DNA of 13,589 bases, from contig CALESU010000216.1 in the NCBI GenBank assembly GCA_937914905.1, positions 1 through 13,589 on the forward strand. Reading direction: 5' to 3'. Both the position numbers and the translations under genes were made by a program. The notes beneath the pieces are model-generated. The model was not told the origin of the DNA. It saw only the letters and a program-made list of their open reading frames with translations, and did not search any database. Below are positions 7,872 to 13,589 of the stretch, piece after piece (within the stretch, counting starts at the first letter, position 1; every line of letters starts with the position of its first letter). This DNA is from an uncultured bacterium (lineage in GTDB: Bacteria > Patescibacteriota > Microgenomatia > UBA1406 > GWC2-37-13).

Positions 7872-8453
7872 ATGAAATTTATAGACCTGAATAAACAAAA
7901 GGAAGATTTAGTCAAAATCACCAAGCCGGGGGAGTATGTGGCTTTTTTTCAGAATCGCTCAGGAAAATTAACATTTGAACTTGCGTCCTCTGGAATCGAA
8001 CTCTACATATTCGGTTTGTACATCGGTAAAGGTGCTGAACAGTTCCATATCGAAACCATCCAACATCATACTGCTCCAGGTTCTCTTTCAGACCTGTTGA
8101 TCAAAGGAGTTTTTACCGATGAATCCAAATTTATCTATCAAGGACTGATTCGTTTAGAAAAAGAAGGTCAGCAAAGTCATGCGTATCAAAAAAATCAAAA
8201 CCTCATTTTGTCAGAAGGAGTATTTGTAGACTCACGACCATTTTTGGAGATTCTTGCAAATGATGTATTTTGCACGCATGGATCTACAACGGGCAGATTA
8301 AATCGAGACCAGCTTACCTATGCACGCACGCGAGGGCTTGACGAGTCTCAGGCAAAAAATCTTCTCGTGGAAGGGTTTGTTACAGAATTACATGATAAAA
8401 TAAAAGGTAAATATTCAACATATCAACCAAGTAATAATGCGTTCTTTTCATAA
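7872..8453 (+). CDS. sufD: SufD-like protein, strongly shortened, 193 aa
   Basis: SufD pairs with SufB in the SUF scaffold. This protein keeps the C-terminal part of the family: a short beta-helix region (about 40-120) with IYQGLIRLEKEGQQSHAYQ (88-106), LILSEGVFVDSRPFLEI (111-127), VFCTHGSTTG (132-141, holding C134 and the family His at H136) and the helical GLDESQAKNLLVEGF (155-169). Typical bacterial SufD is about 400 or more residues, so most of the N-terminal half is missing. The frame is intact and the gene keeps its operon place, so this looks like a reduced protein, not a pseudogene. The ATG at 7872 was chosen because an earlier ATG (7827) lies inside the palindromic repeat. The 3' end overlaps sufS by 17 bases. 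Confidence 0.88.
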   Translation: MKFIDLNKQKEDLVKITKPGEYVAFFQNRSGKLTFELASSGIELYIFGLYIGKGAEQFHIETIQHHTAPGSLSDLLIKGVFTDESKFIYQGLIRLEKEGQQSHAYQKNQNLILSEGVFVDSRPFLEILANDVFCTHGSTTGRLNRDQLTYARTRGLDESQAKNLLVEGFVTELHDKIKGKYSTYQPSNNAFFS

Positions 8454-9723
8454 CATCCGTTCAGATTTTCCCATTTACGATTCACACCCAGATCTGGTGT
8501 ATCTTGATTCGGGAGCAACTTCTCTCAAGCCCCGTACCGTAATTGAAAAACTTTTAGAATATTACTCTTCGTATTCCGCAAACATTCATCGAGGAGTGTA
8601 TGCAATTGCTGAAAAAGCCTCAGAAGAATTCGAACATACACGAAGTGATGTGGCTCAATTTATTGCTTGCACAGATTCGGCAGAAGTAGTTTTTACCAAA
8701 GGAGCAACGGAATCCCTTAATCTTATTGCGTCCACGTGGGGAGAGGCACAGGTTAACGCGGGAGATGAAATCGTAACCACCATCATGGAGCATCATGCCA
8801 ATTTTGTCCCCTGGCAACAGCTTGCTATTCGAAAACGTGCGAAGTTGAAAGTCATAAGCATCAATGACCATTTCGAACTTGAGATTGTCAAAAAGCAAGA
8901 TCGAAGGGATGATCGTGAAGATGTTCAGATCGATTTGGGAGATTGGATAACGCCGAAAACAAAAGTATTTGCAATTACATACGTATCCAACGTATTGGGC
9001 ACGATAAATCCGATACGACAGATTATTCAAAACGCAAAACGTTTTAATCCTTCGCTTATCATCGTGGTTGATGCATCTCAAGCCGTGGGACATATGAATA
9101 TCGACGTGAATAATCTTGGCTGTGATTTTTTGGTATTTTCAGGACACAAAATGCTCGGTCCGACTGGAGTTGGAGTGCTTTGGGGAAAGCGCGAACTCCT
9201 TGAGCAAATGCCACCGTATCAATTCGGAGGAGATATGATTCGAGAAGTCCACATTAGTAGATCGACTTGGAATGAGATACCTCATAAATTCGAGGCAGGA
9301 ACTCCTCCCATTGCGGAAGTGATCGCACTCAAAGAAGCAATTCATTTTATTCAATCATTTGACGTCAATGCGTTGAGAGAACACGAGCAAAATCTTACCA
9401 TGCGCGCATTGAAACAGATTTCTGATGAATGGGGAGATGATGTAACATTTTTCACATCTCGACACATCGTCTCGCAGTCAGGAATCGTCTCGTTTACGTT
9501 AAAAGGAATTCACCCTCATGATGTGGCTCAAATTCTTGACGAAACACATGTGTGTGTTCGAGCAGGACATCATTGTGCGATGCCTTTACATGAAAATCTT
9601 AGTATTCCTGCTTCAGTTAGGGCAAGTTTTCATTTATATAATGATGAGGAGGATGTTAAAAAACTCGTCGAAGGAATCAATAACGTCTTTCACACATTTT
9701 CTCGAAAAGGGTACATTTTATGA
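8437..9723 (+). CDS. sufS: SufS, class-V PLP-dependent cysteine desulfurase, 428 aa
   Basis: SufS takes sulfur from cysteine as a persulfide and passes it to the scaffold through SufU. Visible are LDSGATSLKP (23-32), the PLP-stacking His region TIMEHHANFVPW (115-126), the PLP-phosphate region DASQAVGH (212-219), the Schiff-base Lys K238 (SGHKMLGP) and the catalytic Cys C380 in RAGHHCAMP, the SufS/CsdA (type II) form. A charged stretch at about 150-165 (KKQDRRDDREDVQ) lengthens a surface region beyond the usual family sequence. The start ATG lies within the last 17 bases of sufD and the stop overlaps the sufU start as ATGA, so the genes are translationally linked. NifS/IscS-type enzymes lack the RxGHHC context, so SufS is the firm call. 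Confidence 0.97.
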   Translation: MRSFHNIRSDFPIYDSHPDLVYLDSGATSLKPRTVIEKLLEYYSSYSANIHRGVYAIAEKASEEFEHTRSDVAQFIACTDSAEVVFTKGATESLNLIASTWGEAQVNAGDEIVTTIMEHHANFVPWQQLAIRKRAKLKVISINDHFELEIVKKQDRRDDREDVQIDLGDWITPKTKVFAITYVSNVLGTINPIRQIIQNAKRFNPSLIIVVDASQAVGHMNIDVNNLGCDFLVFSGHKMLGPTGVGVLWGKRELLEQMPPYQFGGDMIREVHISRSTWNEIPHKFEAGTPPIAEVIALKEAIHFIQSFDVNALREHEQNLTMRALKQISDEWGDDVTFFTSRHIVSQSGIVSFTLKGIHPHDVAQILDETHVCVRAGHHCAMPLHENLSIPASVRASFHLYNDEEDVKKLVEGINNVFHTFSRKGYIL

Positions 9724-10079
9724 GTATTTACGCAGATCTCATACTGGATCATTACCAATATCCCCGGAACAACAAAAAGCTGGAACATCCCACTCGTATC
9801 ATCGATGTTTCTAATCCGCTTTGTGGGGACAAGCTCCATTTTGAGATCGTAGAAAAGGATGGAAAGGTACAAGAAATTGGGTTTACCGGAGAAGGTTGCG
9901 CAATTTCGATTGCCTCTGCATCAATGCTATCTGAACACGCTCTTGGTAAATCCACCGAAATATTACGCACACTTACTAAGGAAGATGTGCTAGGATTATT
10001 AGGTATCGAGTTGACCCCAAATCGTTTAAAATGCGCGCTCCTTGCAAAGGAAGCGCTTCTCAAACTGATCAGTCATTAA
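9720..10079 (+). CDS. sufU: SufU-type sulfur-transfer protein, 119 aa
   Basis: This is an IscU-like fold protein. SufU relays sulfur from SufS to SufB and carries a zinc ion. The four ligand residues are present: C35 and D37 (NPLCGDK), C60 (GEGCAIS) and C105 (RLKCALL). The N-terminal LILDHYQYPRNN and the Lys before the last Cys (IscU has His there) are SufU-like, as is its place next to sufS. It is shorter than Gram-positive SufU (about 147 aa). Only 44 residues separate C60 and C105, so the extra segment of about 18-20 residues that marks Bacillus SufU is absent. The ATG overlaps the sufS stop. A scaffold role like that of IscU cannot be excluded from sequence alone. Confidence 0.93.
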   Translation: MSIYADLILDHYQYPRNNKKLEHPTRIIDVSNPLCGDKLHFEIVEKDGKVQEIGFTGEGCAISIASASMLSEHALGKSTEILRTLTKEDVLGLLGIELTPNRLKCALLAKEALLKLISH

Positions 10080-10094
10080 TTGTTCTTATATAAT
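10066..10094 (+). promoter_or_regulatory. Predicted ferredoxin promoter, leaderless
   Basis: A perfect -10, TATAAT (10089-10094), lies 7 bases before the ferredoxin ATG, so the start site would fall on or next to the A of the ATG at 10101. The -35 at 17 bases, TGATCA (10066-10071), matches only 3 of 6 and overlaps the end of sufU. The -10 would let the ferredoxin be made independently of the suf genes. Confidence 0.5.
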
Positions 10095-10100
10095 TTTCCT

Positions 10101-10379
10101 ATGGCAGATGACCAACAGCTTAAAAACCCCGCTCAACCTTCAGGACCAGTAACTGTTCGCAATTTGACATTTCATGTAGATCGTGACTTATGTATTGGTG
10201 CAGCTACTTGTGTCGCTATAGCTCCTCAAACATTTGTCATGGATTCTGAGGCAAAAGCAATTATTTTAGCTTCAGCAGAAGCAGATTCCGATGACACCAT
10301 CACAGACGCTGCAAGAGGATGTCCCACCGCAGCAATCATAGTGCAAGATACTGCAGGAAATAAGATTTTCCCTCAGTAA
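10101..10379 (+). CDS. Small single-cluster ferredoxin with CxxAxxC...CP motif, 92 aa
   Basis: This is a soluble electron carrier. The core reads DRDLCIGAATCVAIAPQTF, with C31 and C37, and C74 lies in GCPTAA. Position 34, where a four-cysteine ferredoxin has its second ligand, is Ala. Three cysteines suggest a [3Fe-4S] cluster, or a [4Fe-4S] cluster with a non-cysteine fourth ligand; similar CxxAxxC ferredoxins partner actinobacterial P450s. The residues before about 20 look disordered, and the segment between the cluster motifs is acidic (ASAEADSDD). The ATG at 10101 was chosen over an in-frame upstream start at 10080 because it fits the -10 position and the family start. It sits between sufU and korA, so it probably accepts electrons from the oxidoreductase next door; this is inferred from position. 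Confidence 0.9.
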   Translation: MADDQQLKNPAQPSGPVTVRNLTFHVDRDLCIGAATCVAIAPQTFVMDSEAKAIILASAEADSDDTITDAARGCPTAAIIVQDTAGNKIFPQ

Positions 10380-10398
10380 CTGGATGTTTGTTTCGTGG

Positions 10399-10446
10399 AT
10401 GAAGCGATCGATTGTGTAATCCTTCATGTATTGCACTCGGAAGGAT
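10399..10446 (+). other. Overlapping inverted repeats in the ferredoxin-korA gap
   Basis: Two possible hairpins share the same CTTC. ATGAAG (10399-10404) can pair with CTTCAT (10422-10427). ATCCTTC (10419-10425) can pair with GAAGGAT (10440-10446) over a 14-base loop. They exclude each other. No U-tract follows, so neither is a normal intrinsic terminator. The stretch ATCCTTC...TTGCACTC...GGAT also resembles the right half of the sufB-sufD palindrome, so it could be a decayed copy. The stems are short enough to be chance. Confidence 0.35.
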
Positions 10447-10462
10447 AAAACAGTACTATAAA
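10431..10462 (+). promoter_or_regulatory. Candidate korA promoter
   Basis: TTGCAC (10431-10436) stands 17 bases before TACTAT (10454-10459); the overlapping TATAAA (10457-10462) is the better -10 but has poor spacing. Either would place the start near 10466-10469, giving a leader of about 20 bases that includes GGAG. The -35 falls in the loop of a possible hairpin. Weak evidence. Confidence 0.35.
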
Positions 10463-10472
10463 ACTAGTTGAT

Positions 10473-10476
10473 GGAG
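10473..10476 (+). promoter_or_regulatory. Shine-Dalgarno-like GGAG of korA
   Basis: GGAG lies 11 bases before the korA ATG at 10488. It is the only plain Shine-Dalgarno-like site I see among the gene starts in this window. It favours the ATG at 10488 over the in-frame TTG at 10479, which would sit only 2 bases from it. Confidence 0.45.
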
Positions 10477-10487
10477 TTTTGACCTTT

Positions 10488-12281
10488 ATGAAATATAACT
10501 GGAAAATAGGCGGAGAAGCAGGGTTTGGGATCATGACATCCGGACTCACTGTTTCTAAAATTGCAACCCGCTCCGGATACCATATTTTCGATTATGCCGA
10601 ATATCCATCCCTTATTCGGGGAGGTCACAATACATACGAAGTAGCTTTTTCATACGAAGAGATCCATTCCCCTCTCACTCAAGTAGATTTATTAGTCTGC
10701 CTCAATAAAGAAACGTACGAATTTCACAAACACAGATTAGTCCGTGAAAGTAGAGTCATTTATGACCCTGAGATGCTTGAGGTTACCGAAGATGTGATCA
10801 AAATTCCGGTACCTTTCACGAAAATAAAAAAAGATGAGCAAATTCAGCAACAAATGCTCAATTCTGTCGCAGTCGCTGCAAGCATATCTCTCCTTGGGGC
10901 GGATCTTAGCGTTTTAGAACAAATGATTCATGAGCAGTTTGATCGCAAAGGCGAAGACGTGGTTAAATTTAACCTTCATTTGGCAGGCATCGGATACGAA
11001 CACATTACTTCATCTGGTGCTCAAAAATTGGAAGTACTTAAACACCGTCCTGAAACGCCAACAAAGCTCGTAATGACAGGAAACGAGATGTTTTCCCTAG
11101 CATCGATCCCTGCCGATTGTCGCCATTATGCATCATATCCCATGACACCAGCATCTTCCGTTTTAGGAATTCTTGCGGCATGGCAATACAAAGCAGGCAT
11201 CGTGGTTCGCCATCCCGAAGATGAAATATCAGTGATAAACTCTGCCTTAGGTTCTGCATTCGCCGGGGTTCGCTCCGCAGTCGGCACCTCAGGAGGAGGC
11301 TTTGCACTCATGGTTGAAGCGTTGTCCTATGCAGGAGTCGCTGAAATACCCGTCGTCGTGTTCCTTTCTATGCGCCCAGGACCTGCAACTGGACTTCCCA
11401 CATGGACCGAGCAAGGAGATTTGCTCTTTGCGGTGCATGCAGGTCATGGTGAGTTTCCTAAAGTTGTGCTCACACCAGGAGATGTGGACGAAATGGCAGA
11501 ACTCACCTTGGTTGCGTATGATCTTGCGGATATCTATCAAATTCCCGTCATAATCACCTCAGATAAATTTTTATCGGAATCTCATAAAGATGTAGACAAG
11601 GCATGGATAGATCAATTATTTGCTTCCCACACACCCAATAGAGGAAAGATCGTGCATGATACCGAGCAATCCCCCTATCTTCGCTACAAGCTTTCAGAGG
11701 ATGGTATTTCCGAAATGCTCATACCGGGAAAAGAAGGGGTTTTCTATCAAGCAAATTCATACGAGCACATTGAAGATTCTCACACCACCGAAGATGCAAT
11801 CGTTCGTAAACAGCAAGTCGATAAACGAGAAAAGAAAGTGGAAACATATCTCAAAAATCACTTTAAAATGCCAAAAATCTATGGAGATTTGGATTCTGCA
11901 GACATCGTCTTTATCTCATGGGGAACAAACAAAGGGCCAATTCTCGAAGCTCAAAAAACATTGAATGGTTCTCATAAAACGGCATATATCCACTTTACCT
12001 ATGTATATCCACTTCCCGAAAAAGAGATCCAGGAATTATTCGACCGATGTAAAGGTAAACGAATTATCCTTATTGAAAATAACGCGCATGGACAGTTTGG
12101 AAGATTGCTTCGCATGCTCACCGGGATTACCATCGAAGAAAAAGTATTAAAGTATGATGGGAGACCATTTTTTCCAGAAGAATTAGTTCAACATGTCTTA
12201 TCAGAACATGTTCACCAGTCTGAAGGGCACCTATCAACTCAAGAAGATGTTATGGCAAAATTGGCAGAGCGCATTGACTAA
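10488..12281 (+). CDS. korA: 2-oxoacid:ferredoxin oxidoreductase, fused gamma-alpha subunit, 597 aa
   Basis: With the beta subunit it decarboxylates a 2-oxoacid to acyl-CoA and reduces ferredoxin, or runs in reverse. Residues 1 to about 185 are the gamma domain (GGEAGFGIMTSG at 8-19; IRGGHNTYE at 43-51). From about 192 comes the alpha domain with YPMTPASS (217-224, the YPITPSS motif), HPEDE (242-246), GTSGGGFALMVEALSYAG (266-283) and RPGPATGLPTWTEQGD (296-311). After a charged linker (about 425-455) there is a C-terminal domain (about 470-570, VFISWGTNKGP). There is no 8Fe ferredoxin domain, as expected for the two-subunit archaeal/KorAB type. It lies 15 bases before korB. The symbol follows family habit; the true substrate (2-oxoglutarate, pyruvate or other) is not settled by sequence. 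Confidence 0.95.
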   Translation: MKYNWKIGGEAGFGIMTSGLTVSKIATRSGYHIFDYAEYPSLIRGGHNTYEVAFSYEEIHSPLTQVDLLVCLNKETYEFHKHRLVRESRVIYDPEMLEVTEDVIKIPVPFTKIKKDEQIQQQMLNSVAVAASISLLGADLSVLEQMIHEQFDRKGEDVVKFNLHLAGIGYEHITSSGAQKLEVLKHRPETPTKLVMTGNEMFSLASIPADCRHYASYPMTPASSVLGILAAWQYKAGIVVRHPEDEISVINSALGSAFAGVRSAVGTSGGGFALMVEALSYAGVAEIPVVVFLSMRPGPATGLPTWTEQGDLLFAVHAGHGEFPKVVLTPGDVDEMAELTLVAYDLADIYQIPVIITSDKFLSESHKDVDKAWIDQLFASHTPNRGKIVHDTEQSPYLRYKLSEDGISEMLIPGKEGVFYQANSYEHIEDSHTTEDAIVRKQQVDKREKKVETYLKNHFKMPKIYGDLDSADIVFISWGTNKGPILEAQKTLNGSHKTAYIHFTYVYPLPEKEIQELFDRCKGKRIILIENNAHGQFGRLLRMLTGITIEEKVLKYDGRPFFPEELVQHVLSEHVHQSEGHLSTQEDVMAKLAERID

Positions 12282-12296
12282 ATTCACTAAAACACT

Positions 12297-13142
12297 ATGA
12301 CAAACGTATCATTTGACGCTTATACACCAACCTGGTGCCCCGGATGCGGAGATTGGGGCATTCGCGTGGGGATAAAAACAGCACTTACTCAAATGGGTTT
12401 AGATCCCTCAAAAGTACTTCTCTCATTTGATATTGGGTGTTCAGGAAATATGAACGATTTTTTAAATGGGTATGCAATGCATGGCTTGCATGGAAGAGCT
12501 CTCGCAACTGCAATAGGTATGAAAGTTGCAAATCATGATATGACGGCAATTGTGATTGGAGGAGATGGAGGTCTTTATGGAGAAGGTGGAAACCATTTCT
12601 TACACGCTTGTCGTGGAAATCATGATATTACCGTGATTGTACATGATAATATGGTGTACGGATTAACTACTGGTCAAGTTGCCCCTACTGCAGAAGAAGG
12701 GTTTGTATCAAAATCCACCCCTCATGGCATCATCGAAACTCCGGTGAATCCACTGGCTCTTGCCATAACCCAAGGCGCCACATACGTCGCTCAAGGCTTT
12801 GCAGGAGATGCACGGCTTATTATCGAACTTATCAAAGGAGCGGTGGCACACAAAGGGTTTTCTTTAGTTAACATTCTTCAGCCATGTGTTACTTTCAATA
12901 AAATAAATACGTATCAATATTACCTTCAAAAGACATATAAATTAGATGAGTCGTACGATCCCACAAACAAACAACAAGCAATACAAAAAAGTTTGGAAGT
13001 GACGGAAGAACGTTTTCCTTTGGGACTTCTCTATAAAACAGAGAGAAAGTGCTATCACGAGCACATGACTCAATTGGACAAACCTCTCGTCCATAAAGAC
13101 CGTTTCACCGACTACTCTTCATTTGTCGAGGAATTTATTTGA
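12297..13142 (+). CDS. korB: 2-oxoacid:ferredoxin oxidoreductase, beta (TPP-binding) subunit, 281 aa
   Basis: The beta subunit holds thiamine pyrophosphate and one [4Fe-4S] cluster. Four probable cluster cysteines are present: C14 and C17 (WCPGCGDW), C48 (DIGCSGN) and C197 (QPCVTFN). This is the pattern known from two-subunit archaeal OFORs. The TPP/Mg motif is GGDGGLYGEGGN (88-99) with N118 (HDNMVYG). The loop GLTTGQVAPT (122-131) has Thr where 2-oxoglutarate-type enzymes commonly have Lys (GLTKGQ), which leaves substrate preference open. The C-terminus (about 210-281) is charged. The gene follows korA by 15 bases without a Shine-Dalgarno; its stop is 5 bases before the lon -35, and no terminator is seen. 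Confidence 0.95.
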   Translation: MTNVSFDAYTPTWCPGCGDWGIRVGIKTALTQMGLDPSKVLLSFDIGCSGNMNDFLNGYAMHGLHGRALATAIGMKVANHDMTAIVIGGDGGLYGEGGNHFLHACRGNHDITVIVHDNMVYGLTTGQVAPTAEEGFVSKSTPHGIIETPVNPLALAITQGATYVAQGFAGDARLIIELIKGAVAHKGFSLVNILQPCVTFNKINTYQYYLQKTYKLDESYDPTNKQQAIQKSLEVTEERFPLGLLYKTERKCYHEHMTQLDKPLVHKDRFTDYSSFVEEFI

Positions 13143-13147
13143 AACGG

Positions 13148-13176
13148 TTGACATCTAGCAATCGATATTCTATACT
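13148..13176 (+). promoter_or_regulatory. Strong sigma70-type promoter of lon, leaderless
   Basis: TTGACA (13148-13153, perfect) is followed after exactly 17 bases by TATACT (13171-13176, 5 of 6). The start site would be about 13183, two bases before the lon ATG at 13185. No Shine-Dalgarno is possible. This is the best promoter in the window. No heat-shock operator (CIRCE or HAIR type) is recognised around it. Confidence 0.8.
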
Positions 13177-13184
13177 GCTAAGAT

Positions 13185-13589
13185 ATGATTTCAATTGAAT
13201 CCAAAAAAACAGCAATATTTCCCGTCATACCGGTCCGAGATGGCATTGTCTTTCCCTCCGCTGAAAACGTATTAGTGTTCGGTCGAGATAAAAGTGTATT
13301 GGCCATGAAGAGTGTGACGGAAACCACAAAACAGGTTGTGTTGGTGATGCAAAAAAAGGTAGATGACGATGATCCGAAAGTCGAAGATTTGTATGATGTC
13401 GGAGTAATCGTCCAAGTAGATAAAGTTGCCTCAGGTGAAAAAGGACAGATAAATGCATTGGTAAAAGGGTTACAGAAAGTAAAGGTTGAACTCTACACTC
13501 AGGAAAATCCCTACCTCATGGCTCAGGTAAGTTATATCGAAGAATCTGACATTGAAGACGAAGAGGTTCTTGCAATAGTCAAATATATA
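13185..13589 (+). CDS. lon: Lon ATP-dependent protease, N-terminal domain (cut by window edge)
   Basis: Lon is the cytosolic AAA+ serine protease that clears damaged and regulatory proteins. The first 135 residues are present and match the N-terminal LON substrate-binding domain: FPVIPVRDGIVFPSA (12-26), VFGRDKSVLAMK (31-42), VVLVMQKK (50-57), LYDVGVIVQV (69-78) and ALVKGLQKVKVE (90-101). The AAA+ and Ser-Lys protease domains lie beyond the window. Stand-alone LON-domain proteins also exist, so full-length Lon is inferred from similarity and spacing. The ATG at 13185 fits the promoter position exactly. An acidic stretch (VDDDDPKVED) is normal for the family. Confidence 0.9.
   Translation, partial: MISIESKKTAIFPVIPVRDGIVFPSAENVLVFGRDKSVLAMKSVTETTKQVVLVMQKKVDDDDPKVEDLYDVGVIVQVDKVASGEKGQINALVKGLQKVKVELYTQENPYLMAQVSYIEESDIEDEEVLAIVKYI

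Noticed and set aside
8620..9093. 157-codon minus-strand open frame inside sufS
   Set aside because: Opposite to a conserved PLP enzyme, with no family resemblance and no promoter or start signal.
10101..10379. Typical four-cysteine [4Fe-4S] ferredoxin
   Set aside because: Only three cysteines are present in the whole protein, with Ala at the second ligand position, so a standard four-cysteine cluster is not supported.
1..13589. TGA recoded as glycine (Gracilibacteria/SR1 code)
   Set aside because: TGA serves as the natural stop of ftsH, tsaC-tsaE, sufS and korB, and conserved glycines are never encoded by TGA.
1..13589. CRISPR array, tRNA gene, transposase or defence system
   Set aside because: No regularly spaced direct repeats, no cloverleaf-like segment and no matching protein motif were found; nearly all of the sequence is taken up by recognisable housekeeping genes.

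Overview
This window looks like a piece of a small bacterial genome, most likely from the Candidate Phyla Radiation (Patescibacteria). That placement is inference. It rests on very tight gene packing, a nearly complete lack of Shine-Dalgarno sites, a very short SufD, a fused TsaC-TsaE protein and a CxxAxxC mini-ferredoxin. TGA is used as a stop by several genes (ftsH, tsaC-tsaE, sufS, korB) and never occurs in frame, so this is not a lineage that reads TGA as glycine. The sequence is moderately AT-rich by eye. No tRNA, rRNA, CRISPR array or transposase was seen.

Left arm, minus strand (1-3401): ftsH, a 5'-3' exonuclease, a small membrane protein and glmS (cut by the window edge) run leftward as one tightly packed unit, with a 4-base overlap and gaps of only 5-6 bases. 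A 70-base divergent region (3402-3471) separates it from the plus-strand genes and carries two overlapping outward-facing -10 elements.

Middle, plus strand (3472-5609): a fused TsaC-TsaE protein and TsaD, overlapping by ATGA, supply most of the tRNA t6A37 modification pathway. TsaB is not seen. Next (5653-10079) comes a compact SUF iron-sulfur cluster operon in the order sufC-sufB-sufD-sufS-sufU. It is interrupted only by a 75-base palindromic repeat between sufB and sufD.

Right part (10101-13142): a small ferredoxin with three cluster cysteines, then a two-subunit 2-oxoacid:ferredoxin oxidoreductase (gamma-alpha fusion plus TPP-binding beta). The ferredoxin is a plausible electron acceptor for this enzyme, and both need the clusters made by the SUF genes. 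The window ends in the N-terminal domain of the Lon protease (13185 onward).

The most interesting overall signal is promoter geometry. ftsH, the ferredoxin and lon each have a good -10 element placed so that transcription would begin 0-2 bases before the ATG, so these mRNAs are predicted to be leaderless. korA, in contrast, has a likely short leader with a GGAG. Other points worth attention are a beta-clamp-binding-like tail on the exonuclease, the TsaC-TsaE fusion without TsaB, the reduced SufD and insert-less SufU, and the palindromic element inside the suf operon. I see no clearly new multi-gene defence or mobile system.
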